Origin: Microbacterium sp. W4I20
GTDB taxonomy: Bacteria; Actinomycetota; Actinomycetes; Actinomycetales; Microbacteriaceae
Assembly: GCF_030816505.1 (NCBI RefSeq)
Contig: NZ_JAUSYB010000001.1
Location: forward strand, 1,364,001-1,428,000
Length of the DNA stretch: 64,000 nt
Direction: 5' to 3'
The notes below the pieces were generated by a model. It did no database searches, had not been told where the DNA came from, and saw only the letters and a program-made list of their open reading frames with translations. The translations under genes were made by a program, and so were the position numbers. Position 1 is the stretch's first letter. Every line of letters starts with the position of its first letter. Shown one piece after another: positions 43,842 to 59,549 of the stretch.

Positions 43842-45155
43842 TCAGTACTCGTACCGACCCGCGTTCTCGCGGAGCCACGGCAGCGGATCGATCGTCGACC
43901 CGTTGACGATGAGCTCGAAGTGCATGTGAGCGCCGTACGAGCGTCCGGTGTTTCCGGTCTTGCCGACCATGTCGCCGACCTTCACGGTGTCGCCGGCCTT
44001 CACCTGCAATGAGCCGTACTGCATGTGCGAGTAGTGGCTCGTGATGACCGAACCGTCGATGACGTGGTCGATGTAGACGGTCACGCCGTACGCGCCGCCC
44101 TGCTCGGTCGCGATCCGCACGGTACCGTCGGCGATCGCCTGAACGGGCGCGCCGTTACCGGGCACGAAGTCGATGCCCTCGTGCAGCCGACCGCTACGCA
44201 TGCCGTAGCCGTAGCTCATGCCCACACCGACCAGGAACGGCCACTGAATGGCGGCGTCGGGGTCGTTCGTGAAGATCTCGCTGGAGTAGTTGATGCCCTG
44301 CTCGGCCGCGACCTGCACGAGCGAGACGGTGCTGAAGTCGTCGGCGCGGGCCAACGACTCGCTCTCGACACCCGCGGGAGCGACGAACGCCTGGATCTCA
44401 TCGTCGGCCGTACCGGCCTTGGCCGCTTCGGATGCTGTGACGAGCGACGTCGCCGCCAGGGGCGACCCCTGAACAGCAGCGACGGCCTCGGCGGGCAGAG
44501 TCATGGAGACCGCCAGAAGCCCGGCGAGGCTCATCACGCCGACGGTCGCGCCGGCGGTGAGGATCTTGCGAACGTTGCGCGGGCGACGCGGCGGAACATG
44601 ACCACCGGCTGCGGCGGGCTCGGCTGCCGGAGCGGGCTCGGCGACAGGCTCTTCAGAGGCGGATGCCGCCGGCACAGGGCCGGTGGCCCGGAAGGCGCGT
44701 GATGCGCGGTCGAAGGCGTCAGCATCGGCGTGGGGAAGCGATTCCTCAGCCGGCTCTGCGGCGGCCTCGGGCTCTTCGTCCTGAACGGCTGTCGTAGGCT
44801 CTTCGTTCTGCTCGGCGGCCGGCTCGTGCTCGATGGCCTCGACCGGCTCGGAGATCTCGATGAGCTCTTCGACCTTGTCTGTGACGATCGATACGTCGGC
44901 GTCGGAGACGACGGCGACATCGTCCGACGCATCGATGAGCGGGACGACGGGCGCCTCCGGGATCGGGGCGTCGATGGTGGTGCGCTGGCGTGCGGCGCGA
45001 CGGGAAAGGGGGGCGACGGCGGCGAGGGCGATAACGGATTCGACCGCCAAGACGGACTCCGTCGTTCCCGCCGCGGGGGCCTCAGAGGCCGCAGTGCGGA
45101 GTCGGCTGGACCGGCGCGTGGGCGCAGAGGCAGCCTGGGAATTCTCGAAGGGCAA
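43842..45155 (-). CDS. M23 (LytM) family peptidase with long acidic N-terminus
   Basis: A 437-residue protein. Residues 1-200 are a low-complexity acidic/alanine-rich cytoplasmic stretch, then RRPRNVRKI and one helix (VGVMSLAGLLAVSMTLPA, about 200-220). The C-terminal domain (about 310-430) is a lysostaphin-type peptidase: RLHEGIDFVPGNG (H...D zinc ligands) and GAHMHFELIVNG (HxH). It would cut or remodel peptidoglycan. TTG start at 45155. The 121-base leader (45156-45276) holds a small hairpin (TCGCC/GGCGA) but no riboswitch I can name. Confidence 0.9.
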   Translation of the reverse strand: MPFENSQAASAPTRRSSRLRTAASEAPAAGTTESVLAVESVIALAAVAPLSRRAARQRTTIDAPIPEAPVVPLIDASDDVAVVSDADVSIVTDKVEELIEISEPVEAIEHEPAAEQNEEPTTAVQDEEPEAAAEPAEESLPHADADAFDRASRAFRATGPVPAASASEEPVAEPAPAAEPAAAGGHVPPRRPRNVRKILTAGATVGVMSLAGLLAVSMTLPAEAVAAVQGSPLAATSLVTASEAAKAGTADDEIQAFVAPAGVESESLARADDFSTVSLVQVAAEQGINYSSEIFTNDPDAAIQWPFLVGVGMSYGYGMRSGRLHEGIDFVPGNGAPVQAIADGTVRIATEQGGAYGVTVYIDHVIDGSVITSHYSHMQYGSLQVKAGDTVKVGDMVGKTGNTGRSYGAHMHFELIVNGSTIDPLPWLRENAGRYEY

Positions 45156-45276
45156 AAATCTAATCTCTCGGTCGTGCGTCAGCTCGGGGGCGCAAACTTC
45201 AACTCTCGCCTTCGGGTGGCGAAAGTAACGATCGCATAAACCCTACCGGCATCCGCCTGGGAAAGCCATGAGTCGG

Positions 45277-46071
45277 TCAGCGATTCTCGCTGAGGAGGGC
45301 GCGGAGGCGGGCGTGCACATCCTGCCCTCCGGCGATCAGCATCGGTCGCGCCGAGTCGACGTCGAGTCGCGAGACCACTCCCCCCGCCTCGCTCACGAGC
45401 AGCGCCCCCGCCGCGAAGTCCCACGGCTTGAGCCCGCGCTCGTAGTAGCCGTCGAGTCGCCCGGCCGCGACGTAGGCGAGATCGAGCGCAGCGGATCCCG
45501 AGCGACGCAGGTCGCGCGCCATCGGCATGACGTGGCGCACGGTCGCGAGGTCGCCGTCGTGCGTTGCGGGGTCGTAGCCGAATCCGGTGGCGAGCAGCGC
45601 GCCGGCTGGCGTCTCGGTCGTGACGGCGAGCCTCTCCTCCCCCGACCACGCCCCGTGCCCCTGAGCCGCAGCGAAGATCTCGCCCAGAGCCGGGGCGTTC
45701 ACCACTCCGGCGAGCGCCTCCCACGACTGCGGATCCGGTGTCCCTCGCACGGCAGCGATGCTCACGTTGTACGCGGGCATGCCGTAGGCGTAGTTCACGG
45801 TGCCGTCGATCGGATCGACGACCCAGGTGATGCCGCTGACTCCGGACTCGGCTTCCGACTCTTCGCCGAGAAAACCATCGTCCGGTCGGACCGCAGCGAT
45901 ACGAGCACGGATCAGCGCCTCGACCTCGCGGTCGGCATCCGTCACGATGTCGGCCAGCGTCGATTTGGTGGCGGCGAGGTGCACGCCCTCACGGCGTCGC
46001 CGGTGCGCGAGTTCACCCGCTTCGCGGGCGATCTCGGTCGCGAGGTCCTTCAGTTCGAGAGCGAGGCTCAC
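45277..46071 (-). CDS. inositol monophosphatase family protein
   Basis: A 264-residue Li-sensitive phosphatase: FLGEESEAE (metal Glu), WVVDPIDGTVNYAYGMPAYN (metal DPIDGT motif) and KPWDFAAGALLVSEAGG (WD..AG motif). In actinobacteria such enzymes act on myo-inositol-1-phosphate or histidinol phosphate. The GTG at 46071 overlaps the preceding gene's stop (GTGA). Confidence 0.93.
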   Translation of the reverse strand: MSLALELKDLATEIAREAGELAHRRRREGVHLAATKSTLADIVTDADREVEALIRARIAAVRPDDGFLGEESEAESGVSGITWVVDPIDGTVNYAYGMPAYNVSIAAVRGTPDPQSWEALAGVVNAPALGEIFAAAQGHGAWSGEERLAVTTETPAGALLATGFGYDPATHDGDLATVRHVMPMARDLRRSGSAALDLAYVAAGRLDGYYERGLKPWDFAAGALLVSEAGGVVSRLDVDSARPMLIAGGQDVHARLRALLSENR

Positions 46072-47105
46072 GGAGCAGGATGGTGCGGCGCGGGCGGGGG
46101 CGGCGGGAAGGCCGGCTGGTCGCTCGACGGCGGCGACTGCGGTGGCTCGGCGACCGGCGCCTGCGGAGCTGGAGGGACCTGCGCGGCCGGGGGCGCCTGC
46201 GGAACCTGCGGCACCTCGGGCTGTGCGGGCGGCGCGAACGGCTGCGCGTACTGCGGCGCCGCGGGCTCAGGAGCGACCGGGAACGGAACCGGCGCCTGCG
46301 GAAGTGCCTGCTGCTGCTGTGGCTGCGGCGTCGCGCTCGGGTACCCCGTGTAGTAGGCATTCCAGTCGGGGCTGCCGTCGGGCAGCACCGGCAGGGGCGT
46401 GATGCCGTCGGCGTAGCTCGGCCAGGCCGGGGCGGCAGAGACGGGGTGAGCCGCCTGCGCCGGCTTCTTCGGCGCGAAGAGAGCGTTCAGCAACGGAACC
46501 AGAGTGGTGCCGACAGCCGCGAGGATCGTCAGCGCGACGACGATGCGCCAGTACAGCTCGCCGTAGTCGAAGGTGTGCGGGAACGCGAGGAAGAAGACGA
46601 GCAGGCCGACGAGGGCGCCGAGGAAGACGAGGGTCGCGATGTAGATGATGCGCGTGAACGTGGTCACGTGACGCTGCGCGGCGGGCGTGAAGAGACGCAC
46701 GTGCAGGAGCGCGAGCTGCAGGATGCCGATCACCAGCAGCAGCTGGAAGAAGCGCTCCGCACCCGTGAAGTAGTCGTCGTCTTCAGGAAGCCAGATCTTG
46801 ACGGCACCGACGAGGAGGGCGACGATCCAGGTCACCATGCTCGCGAGGGCGAGCCAATCCGGGCGGTTCGGGGCAAGCCCCGCCTCGAGGATCGCGATGC
46901 CCGCGAACGCGGCCAGCAGGAGGATCGTCAGGAATGCGCGGCCAATGAGGCCGTCCTGGTCTCCGATCAGCACCCAGATGACGCAGACGAGAGCGGCGGC
47001 GATCAGCGCGCCGATGGCGATCCAGATCGCACCTCTGATGAGCAGCGACAGATTCTTCTTCTCACCCTGTGTCGATTGCTGCGGGGTGATGTCCGGTTGA
47101 GACAT
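46068..47105 (-). CDS. membrane protein with Pro/Gln/Ala-rich tail
   Basis: A 345-residue protein. About seven helices occupy residues 20-215 (e.g. IWIAIGALIAAALVCVIWVL and IIYIATLVFLGALVGLLVFF), then a 120-residue disordered tail rich in Pro, Gln and Ala with PQPQQQQALPQ and repeated APPAQ-like units. ATG 47105 has GAGAGG six bases upstream. Not recognised; it is coupled to the inositol monophosphatase gene. Confidence 0.72.
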   Translation of the reverse strand: MSQPDITPQQSTQGEKKNLSLLIRGAIWIAIGALIAAALVCVIWVLIGDQDGLIGRAFLTILLLAAFAGIAILEAGLAPNRPDWLALASMVTWIVALLVGAVKIWLPEDDDYFTGAERFFQLLLVIGILQLALLHVRLFTPAAQRHVTTFTRIIYIATLVFLGALVGLLVFFLAFPHTFDYGELYWRIVVALTILAAVGTTLVPLLNALFAPKKPAQAAHPVSAAPAWPSYADGITPLPVLPDGSPDWNAYYTGYPSATPQPQQQQALPQAPVPFPVAPEPAAPQYAQPFAPPAQPEVPQVPQAPPAAQVPPAPQAPVAEPPQSPPSSDQPAFPPPPPAPHHPAP

Positions 47106-47221
47106 GGCCATCCTCTCGTTGAGCGGCGTTGCCCTCATCCTGCCACGCGAGGACCCGCTTGCCACGGTGCGACCGCGCACTGTTCACACAGTGGCACGAA
47201 GTTGCGTCCGTGCAGAGGTGG

Positions 47222-48025
47222 TCAGCCGGCCTTCTTCACGGATGCCGCCGCGAAGGCGGCGACCCGCGCCTGAGCATCCGAAGTCTGCAGCGCCGCACCG
47301 ATCGAGCGTGCCTCCTCGCTCAGCTGCTCGACGAAGGAGCGCTCCGGCTGCGAGCGCACCAGATGCTTCGCCTGGCCGTAGGCGTCGGCGGCTCCCGCCA
47401 GCCAGAAGCGGGCGATCTCCTCGCCCCTGGCACGCACGAGCTCGGCCTCAGCTGCGGCATCCGGCCCTTCCACCGCTTCGGCGACGAGTCCCCACTCCAC
47501 CGCCTCCTGCGCCGTGAGCAGCCGATCCTGCAGCACGAGCTGCAGTGCCCGGCGCTGTCCGACGGCGCGGGCGAGCTGCGCCGAGACCGAGAGGTCGGGG
47601 GTGAGCCCGATGTTCGCGTAGAGGCTGCCGAGCCGTGAGCGCGAGCCCACGACGGCGTAGTCGCTGCAGAGCAGGATGCCGAGTCCGCCGCCGGCCGTCG
47701 TGCCGTGTGCCGCCGCGACGACGGGTACGGAGGACTCGGTGAGCGAGCGGATGCCGGAGTTGATGACCTCGGCGAGCGCGGTGATGTCCGCACCCGACGA
47801 CGAGCCCATGGTCGTGGCCATGTCGATCACGTCACCGCCCGCGCAGAACGCGGGTCCCGCCGCATCGATCAGGATCGCCTTCACATCCGCCCGTGAGGTG
47901 GCCTCGGCTGTCGCATCCCTCCAGGCGTGGGCGAGGTCGGCGTTGAACGCGTTCAGGCGGGCCGGGCGGTTCAGCGTGAGCCGAGCCATCCCCTCTTCGA
48001 CGGCGAACAGGATGGCATCGCTCAT
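47222..48025 (-). CDS. enoyl-CoA hydratase/isomerase family protein
   Basis: A 267-residue crotonase: MARLTLNRPARLNAFN, PAFCAGGDVIDMATTM (oxyanion-hole region) and AAHGTTAGGGLGILLCSDYAV. The second catalytic-region glutamate typical of hydratases is not obvious (GLTPDLSVSAQLARAVG), so an isomerase-like or other crotonase reaction is possible. AAGGAGA five bases before ATG 48025. Confidence 0.9.
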   Translation of the reverse strand: MSDAILFAVEEGMARLTLNRPARLNAFNADLAHAWRDATAEATSRADVKAILIDAAGPAFCAGGDVIDMATTMGSSSGADITALAEVINSGIRSLTESSVPVVAAAHGTTAGGGLGILLCSDYAVVGSRSRLGSLYANIGLTPDLSVSAQLARAVGQRRALQLVLQDRLLTAQEAVEWGLVAEAVEGPDAAAEAELVRARGEEIARFWLAGAADAYGQAKHLVRSQPERSFVEQLSEEARSIGAALQTSDAQARVAAFAAASVKKAG

Positions 48026-48071
48026 GGCTTCTCCTTCGAGCATGGGACGGGTGGGTTCAGCGTAACCGCGA

Positions 48072-48563
48072 TCAGGCGTACTCCCAGACGCGGGAGATGA
48101 AGGCCTCCATGCGTCGGCGCGTGCCATCGAGACGGAAGTCGACCTGACCTGGCGAACGCACCTCGTTCGGGGCGAGCGGATGCGCCAGGCGCACGTTCTC
48201 GTGACACGAGAGGTCGGCGCAGATATAAGTGCCGAACGAGTCGCCGCGCCTGCCCGCCTCACCCGCACGTCGGGCCGAGAGCAGAGCGACCTGGTTGCCC
48301 GGCTGCATCGTGTGGCAGATGTTGCACATGCCCGAGCGTCCGCGCGCCGGCTCGGACGCACGCAGCACGACCCCTGCCACGCCACCCTCGTGTTGGATCA
48401 GCACGTACCCGCGCTTCGCCGCACTCGGATCGCGCCAGGCGAAGAAATCGAGGTAGTCCCAGTCGACCAGCATGAAGTCGTGCGGCATCTCCATGGTGCG
48501 CAGCTCGTCGTCATCCGCGTTGACGAACGAGGCCCTGACCTCGGATTCGGTGAGCGCTCGCAT
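48072..48563 (-). CDS. FBP domain protein (treble-clef zinc finger)
   Basis: A 163-residue protein of the FusB/FBP C-terminal type: the zinc-binding set is MCNICHTMQPG and YICADLSCHENVRLAHP. FusB-type proteins bind EF-G on the ribosome and can confer fusidic acid resistance; the actinobacterial versions are not well studied. Leaderless start (TAGACT, six bases before ATG 48563). Confidence 0.88.
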   Translation of the reverse strand: MRALTESEVRASFVNADDDELRTMEMPHDFMLVDWDYLDFFAWRDPSAAKRGYVLIQHEGGVAGVVLRASEPARGRSGMCNICHTMQPGNQVALLSARRAGEAGRRGDSFGTYICADLSCHENVRLAHPLAPNEVRSPGQVDFRLDGTRRRMEAFISRVWEYA

Positions 48564-48572
48564 CGTTCCAGT

Positions 48573-49469
48573 CTAGGAACCATCGCGCACGGTCGAGGCC
48601 GCGTCCGGGTTCTGGGCGGCGACCCGATCGCGGATCAGGAAGCCGAACCCGAACGCGATGAAGAACATCAGCACGCCGTAGACGGCAGCCGGAAGGCTCA
48701 GCTCGACGGAGCCGAGGACCGACTGCGCGATGACGATCGCGAGCGTGGCGTTGTGGATGCCGATCTCGAACGACGTCGCGATCGACTGGCGCTTCCCGAC
48801 GCGGAGCCAGCGAGGAACGAGGAATCCGATCGACAGGCTGATCACGCAGAACAGGATCGTGATCAGCGCGAGCTGGCTGAAGTTGGCGACCAGGAGCGCC
48901 CAGTTCGATGCCACGGCTCCCGCAATCACGACGATCAGGATGATCACCGAGGCGATCCGCACCGGCTTGTCCATGCCATCGGCGAAGGTCGGCCAGAACC
49001 GGCGCACGATCATGCCGAGCGCGACCGGGAGGAGGACGATCGCGAACACCTCGAGCGCCTTCGACCACTGCAGTCCGAGGGTGTCGTCGAACGGCTGGAA
49101 GTAGGCGATCGCGAAGTTCGTGATGAGCGGGAGCGTGATCACGGCGATCACCGAGTTCACCGCGGTCAGAGAGATGTTGAGCGCGATGTCACCGCGGAAC
49201 AGGTGGCTGTAGAGGTTGGCTGTCGTGCCGCCGGGCGACGCGGCGAGCATCATCATGCCGACTGCGAGGATCGGCGGCAGCTGGAAAGCGAGCACCAGCC
49301 CGAAGCAGATCGCCGGCAGCAGCACGAGCTGGCAGAGCAGCGCGATGATCACCGCCTTGGGCTGCTTCAACACCCGCGCGAAGTCGGCGAGAGTGAGGCT
49401 GAGTCCGAGTCCCAGCATGATGATTCCGAGAGCGACGGGCAATCCGATGGTGGTCAACGCTGATCCCAT
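48573..49469 (-). CDS. bile acid:sodium symporter (BASS) family protein
   Basis: A 298-residue transporter with about nine to ten helices. BASS hallmarks are ALGIIMLGLGLSLTLADFAR and LAASPGGTTANLYSHLFRGD (the P-G-G crossing region) and EIGIHNATLAIVIAQ. It moves an organic anion with sodium; substrate unknown. Nine bases before the FBP gene start region on the same strand. Confidence 0.9.
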   Translation of the reverse strand: MGSALTTIGLPVALGIIMLGLGLSLTLADFARVLKQPKAVIIALLCQLVLLPAICFGLVLAFQLPPILAVGMMMLAASPGGTTANLYSHLFRGDIALNISLTAVNSVIAVITLPLITNFAIAYFQPFDDTLGLQWSKALEVFAIVLLPVALGMIVRRFWPTFADGMDKPVRIASVIILIVVIAGAVASNWALLVANFSQLALITILFCVISLSIGFLVPRWLRVGKRQSIATSFEIGIHNATLAIVIAQSVLGSVELSLPAAVYGVLMFFIAFGFGFLIRDRVAAQNPDAASTVRDGS

Positions 49470-49557
49470 GGCACTCAGTGTGGCGGATGCGGGGGCGCGG
49501 TGTCACGGAACCCGGCGGATGCTCGGGCCTGCCACCTGGTCGAGATATCGTGACAGC

Positions 49558-49782
49558 ATGACCCGATCCGAGCCCCGACCGCTTCTCGGGCTGCTCGGCG
49601 CACTGATGTTCTGGGGTGGCCTCAGCTTCACCCTTCTCTTCGCCGGAGTGTTCGTCTGGTTGCTCGTGACCGGTTCGCAGCCCTCGTGGGTGCTCCTCGG
49701 CGTCACGGCCGCGTTCTGCCTCGTGGGGCTGTGGCTGGTGAGAGTGAGCGGGGTACCGCTCAGCGAGGCCATGCAGCTCTGA
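49558..49782 (+). CDS. small two-helix membrane protein
   Basis: A 74-residue protein with helices GALMFWGGLSFTLLFAGVFV and WVLLGVTAAFCLVGLWLV. Leaderless start: TATCGT six bases before ATG 49558. Function unknown. Confidence 0.7.
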   Translation: MTRSEPRPLLGLLGALMFWGGLSFTLLFAGVFVWLLVTGSQPSWVLLGVTAAFCLVGLWLVRVSGVPLSEAMQL

Positions 49783-49845
49783 AGGGCGGCTGACCACCGG
49801 GAGTTCTCCTCGGCGTCTGCGACGGGAAACCCGGCCGAAGAAGAA

Positions 49846-49869
49846 AGCCCTCGGGCGACCGAGGGCTTC
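49846..49869. terminator. hairpin terminator next to tRNA-Tyr
   Basis: AGCCCTCGG-GCGA-CCGAGGGCT, nine-base stem, between the small membrane gene and tRNA-Tyr; flanked by A/T-rich bases on both sides, so it can serve both. Confidence 0.85.
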
Positions 49870-49875
49870 TCTGTG

Positions 49876-49960
49876 TGGTGGCGAGTGAGGGATTCGAACC
49901 CCCGAATGCGATGCAGTCTGATTTACAGTCAGATCCCTTTGGCCGCTTGGGTAACTCGCC
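49876..49960 (-). tRNA. tRNA-Tyr (GUA)
   Basis: Class II tRNA with acceptor GGCGAGT/ACTCGCC, anticodon loop CTGTAAA (GTA), a long variable arm and encoded CCA (49876-49878). T-arm GGGGG-TTCGAAT-CCCTC. Confidence 0.95.
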
Positions 49961-50046
49961 AGAGCGCACCCGTCCAACTTGGACAGCCAACCGGGGGCAC
50001 GAGAGATAATCATACCTGCCCGAGGCGGGCACATGAAATCGGCGGA

Positions 50047-50988
50047 TCAGCTGCCGAAGACGCCCCGGTCGGCCTCGGCAAGCGACTCGGGGGTGCGCAG
50101 CAGACCGCCCTCCGCGCGGCACGTCGCCGCCGCGATGTCCATGGCCCGTTCGAGCAGCGCGTGCCAGTCGTCGAGAGCCTCCGGGGTCCGCTCGACCAGG
50201 CCCGCAGCGACCGCGGCGAGCGTGGCATCGCCGGCCCCGACCGTGTCGACGATGCGTCCGGGCAGTTCGGAGATCGGGGCGGTCGTGGTTCCGGCATCCG
50301 TCTCGAGGGTCGCCCCCGCCGATCCTGACGTCGCGAGCACGGCGCGCACGCCGAGGCCGCGGAGCCGGGCGCGGAGGGCGTCGAGGTCGCCGTCATAGAG
50401 GATGGCCGCGTCATCGGCTCCGACCTTCACGATGTCGGCACCGGCGGCGAGCCGCTCGAACCCGCGAACGAACTCGTCCTTGTCACTCATCATCCCGGTG
50501 CGCGGGTTGGGATCGATCGCCAGCCGTGCGTCGCCGAGGGCGGCCGTAAGCGCATCGACCTCGGCCGGCACATCGAACGGGAAGCAGCTGATCGCCACGA
50601 GATCGGATGCCGCGATCGCCGCGCGCGCCTCGTCGGAGTAGCGGATGCTGCGCTGCCGGGCCGCCTGGTTGAAGACGTACTGCGGCTCACCGTTCGCCGC
50701 ACGGTGCACGACCGCACGGGAGGAGCCGTGCGGCGCCGCGCTCGCGATGAGTTCCACCCCGTGGTCGGCGAGATACTCCTGGATATGCGCACCGGCTTCG
50801 TCGTCGCCGACCATCGCGAGGAGAGTGGTGCGGATGCCGAGCCGGCGCAGCCCCACAGCGACGTTCAGCGCCGCCCCGCCCACGAGCTCACGCACACCGG
50901 AGTCGTCACGGATCTCGTCGATCAGGGCGTCGCCGATCACGACGGCGGAACCGGCGGGAGAACCGGCGGTGGAGGTCTCGAAGCTCAT
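50047..50988 (-). CDS. PfkB family carbohydrate kinase (fructokinase/ribokinase-like)
   Basis: A 313-residue sugar kinase: ELVGGAALNVAVGLRRLG (substrate lid), LAIDPNPRTGM and the catalytic DTVGAGDATLAAVAAGL. It phosphorylates a sugar or nucleoside with ATP; no transporter is adjacent to hint at which. Leaderless start (TAGGGT, six bases before ATG 50988). Confidence 0.93.
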   Translation of the reverse strand: MSFETSTAGSPAGSAVVIGDALIDEIRDDSGVRELVGGAALNVAVGLRRLGIRTTLLAMVGDDEAGAHIQEYLADHGVELIASAAPHGSSRAVVHRAANGEPQYVFNQAARQRSIRYSDEARAAIAASDLVAISCFPFDVPAEVDALTAALGDARLAIDPNPRTGMMSDKDEFVRGFERLAAGADIVKVGADDAAILYDGDLDALRARLRGLGVRAVLATSGSAGATLETDAGTTTAPISELPGRIVDTVGAGDATLAAVAAGLVERTPEALDDWHALLERAMDIAAATCRAEGGLLRTPESLAEADRGVFGS

Positions 50989-51072
50989 CCGCCGACCCTA
51001 TCGCGCGACGGCACGACATCATCTGCGCACGCGCTCCCGGCCGAGGCGACGGAACCGCGCTACGGTGTGCCC

Positions 51073-51675
51073 ATGAACGCGCGATCCATCGCCGCGGCCG
51101 CGGCCCTGCTGCTCCTGGTGACTCTCACGGCGTGCACACCGGCATCCGAGGGTTCAGGGGATGCGAGCGGCTCCCCGAAGCCCTCTGCATCCTCCGATGA
51201 AGAGCCCGGCGGCTCGGCGTCGCCAGAGCCCTCCCCCAGCGCCACGCCGACCACCCAGGCGATCGCACTGCCGACCGACTGCCGGGCGATCCTCTCCGAT
51301 GCGGTGCTCGCGCAGCTCGAAGGAATCCCGCTGAACGATGCCGCGTTCGGTCCCTCCGGCGTCGGCGATGACGGCATGCTCACCTGCATCTGGGCGGATC
51401 CTGGCGCCGACACCACCGGCCTCACCACCACGATCTCGGGCATGAGCCGCGGCCCCGCGCTCGACATGCTCAACGCACTCGCCGACGACGAGGGGTTCTC
51501 GTGCTTCACGCCCGACGGCGGAACGCGCTGCGAGAAGACCTGGCCGAACAAGACCTACCCGGTCACCGACGGTCGCACGCTGTTCTGGAAGGACGACGTG
51601 CTGATCGACACGCGCTACTCGAACCTCGCACCCGACGGCTACACGTCGAGCATCGTCGAGCACCTCTTCGGCTAG
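51073..51675 (+). CDS. lipoprotein, hypothetical
   Basis: A 200-residue secreted lipoprotein: signal IAAAAALLLLVTLTAC with the lipobox LTAC (Cys21), a Ser/Pro/Glu-rich linker to about residue 60, then a globular domain with two further Cys pairs (PTDCRAIL, LTCIWADPG, FSCFTPDGGTRCEKTWPNK). Leaderless start: TACGGT six bases before ATG 51073. Function unknown. Confidence 0.82.
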   Translation: MNARSIAAAAALLLLVTLTACTPASEGSGDASGSPKPSASSDEEPGGSASPEPSPSATPTTQAIALPTDCRAILSDAVLAQLEGIPLNDAAFGPSGVGDDGMLTCIWADPGADTTGLTTTISGMSRGPALDMLNALADDEGFSCFTPDGGTRCEKTWPNKTYPVTDGRTLFWKDDVLIDTRYSNLAPDGYTSSIVEHLFG

Positions 51676-51804
51676 TGGCGCAGCGCCGCGTCGGGAGGAG
51701 AACGCCCCGAGAGGAGGACGCTCCGCGCCGGATCCTCCTCCTGTCGCAGAGATCTCAGCCCGACGCCGCGGGCCCGGCCCGGCGGAGACCCCCACACACA
51801 CGAA

Positions 51805-51834
51805 GAAGGCCCCGGGGTGAACCCCGGGGCCTTC
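51805..51834. terminator. bidirectional terminator after rpoC
   Basis: Perfect 14-base arms (GAAGGCCCCGGGGT) with a two-base spacer, between convergent rpoC and the lipoprotein gene. Confidence 0.9.
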
Positions 51835-51850
51835 TCAGTCACTCAGTACG

Positions 51851-55726
<3,876 letters not shown>

Positions 55727-55764
55727 TGATTCTCCTGTGTCGGAATTCTTTTTGAGAAGTCTGG

Positions 55765-55810
55765 CTTCGACAGGCTCAGCCACCCAGTTGGGTCCCTGAG
55801 CCTGTCGAAG
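55765..55810. repeat. REP-like palindrome between rpoB and rpoC
   Basis: CTTCGACAGGCTCAG (55765-55779) and CTGAGCCTGTCGAAG (55796-55810) are perfect inverted arms around an inner hairpin ACCC-AGTT-GGGT. The arm matches a palindrome widely scattered in Microbacteriaceae genomes (from memory, not searched). It is transcribed within the rpoB-rpoC message and ends two bases before the rpoB stop. Confidence 0.75.
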
Positions 55811-55812
55811 GG

Positions 55813-59316
<3,504 letters not shown>

Positions 59317-59441
59317 GGGAATAACCTCCGTGAGCCCCGCAGGGCTTCTCGATTCCTTTGTCGTCAGGTGGAGTGTGCGCTCAAAGACTCAACGAATGCC
59401 GACCACCATATGAGGGCAGGGAGAAGCGAGCGCAACTACCA

Positions 59442-59470
59442 ACTATACGTGCGATTCTGCAACATGGCAA
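59442..59470 (-). promoter_or_regulatory. rpoB promoter (TTGCCA-17-TATAGT)
   Basis: On the minus strand a near-consensus sigma-70/HrdB-type promoter: -35 TTGCCA at 59465-59470, -10 TATAGT at 59442-59447, spacing 17. The transcript would have a leader of about 118 bases with a small hairpin (AGCCC/GGGCT) near 59330-59345. Confidence 0.7.
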
Positions 59471-59517
59471 GCTCAGTCCTTGACCAATCTCGGATGCTGC
59501 GGTAAAAGCGTCCAGCC

Positions 59518-59545
59518 ACCGGGCCGGAGATGCATCCGGCCCGGT
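59518..59545. terminator. terminator of the peptide ABC transporter operon
   Basis: ACCGGGCCGGA and TCCGGCCCGGT, perfect 11-base arms around GATGCA, just after the last gene of the operon (stop 59550). Confidence 0.85.
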
Positions 59546-59549
59546 GATC

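Noticed and set aside
45156..45276. Possible c-di-AMP (ydaO-type) riboswitch before the M23 peptidase
   Set aside because: Such peptidase genes often have one in actinobacteria, but the conserved core blocks could not be found; only a small hairpin is present.
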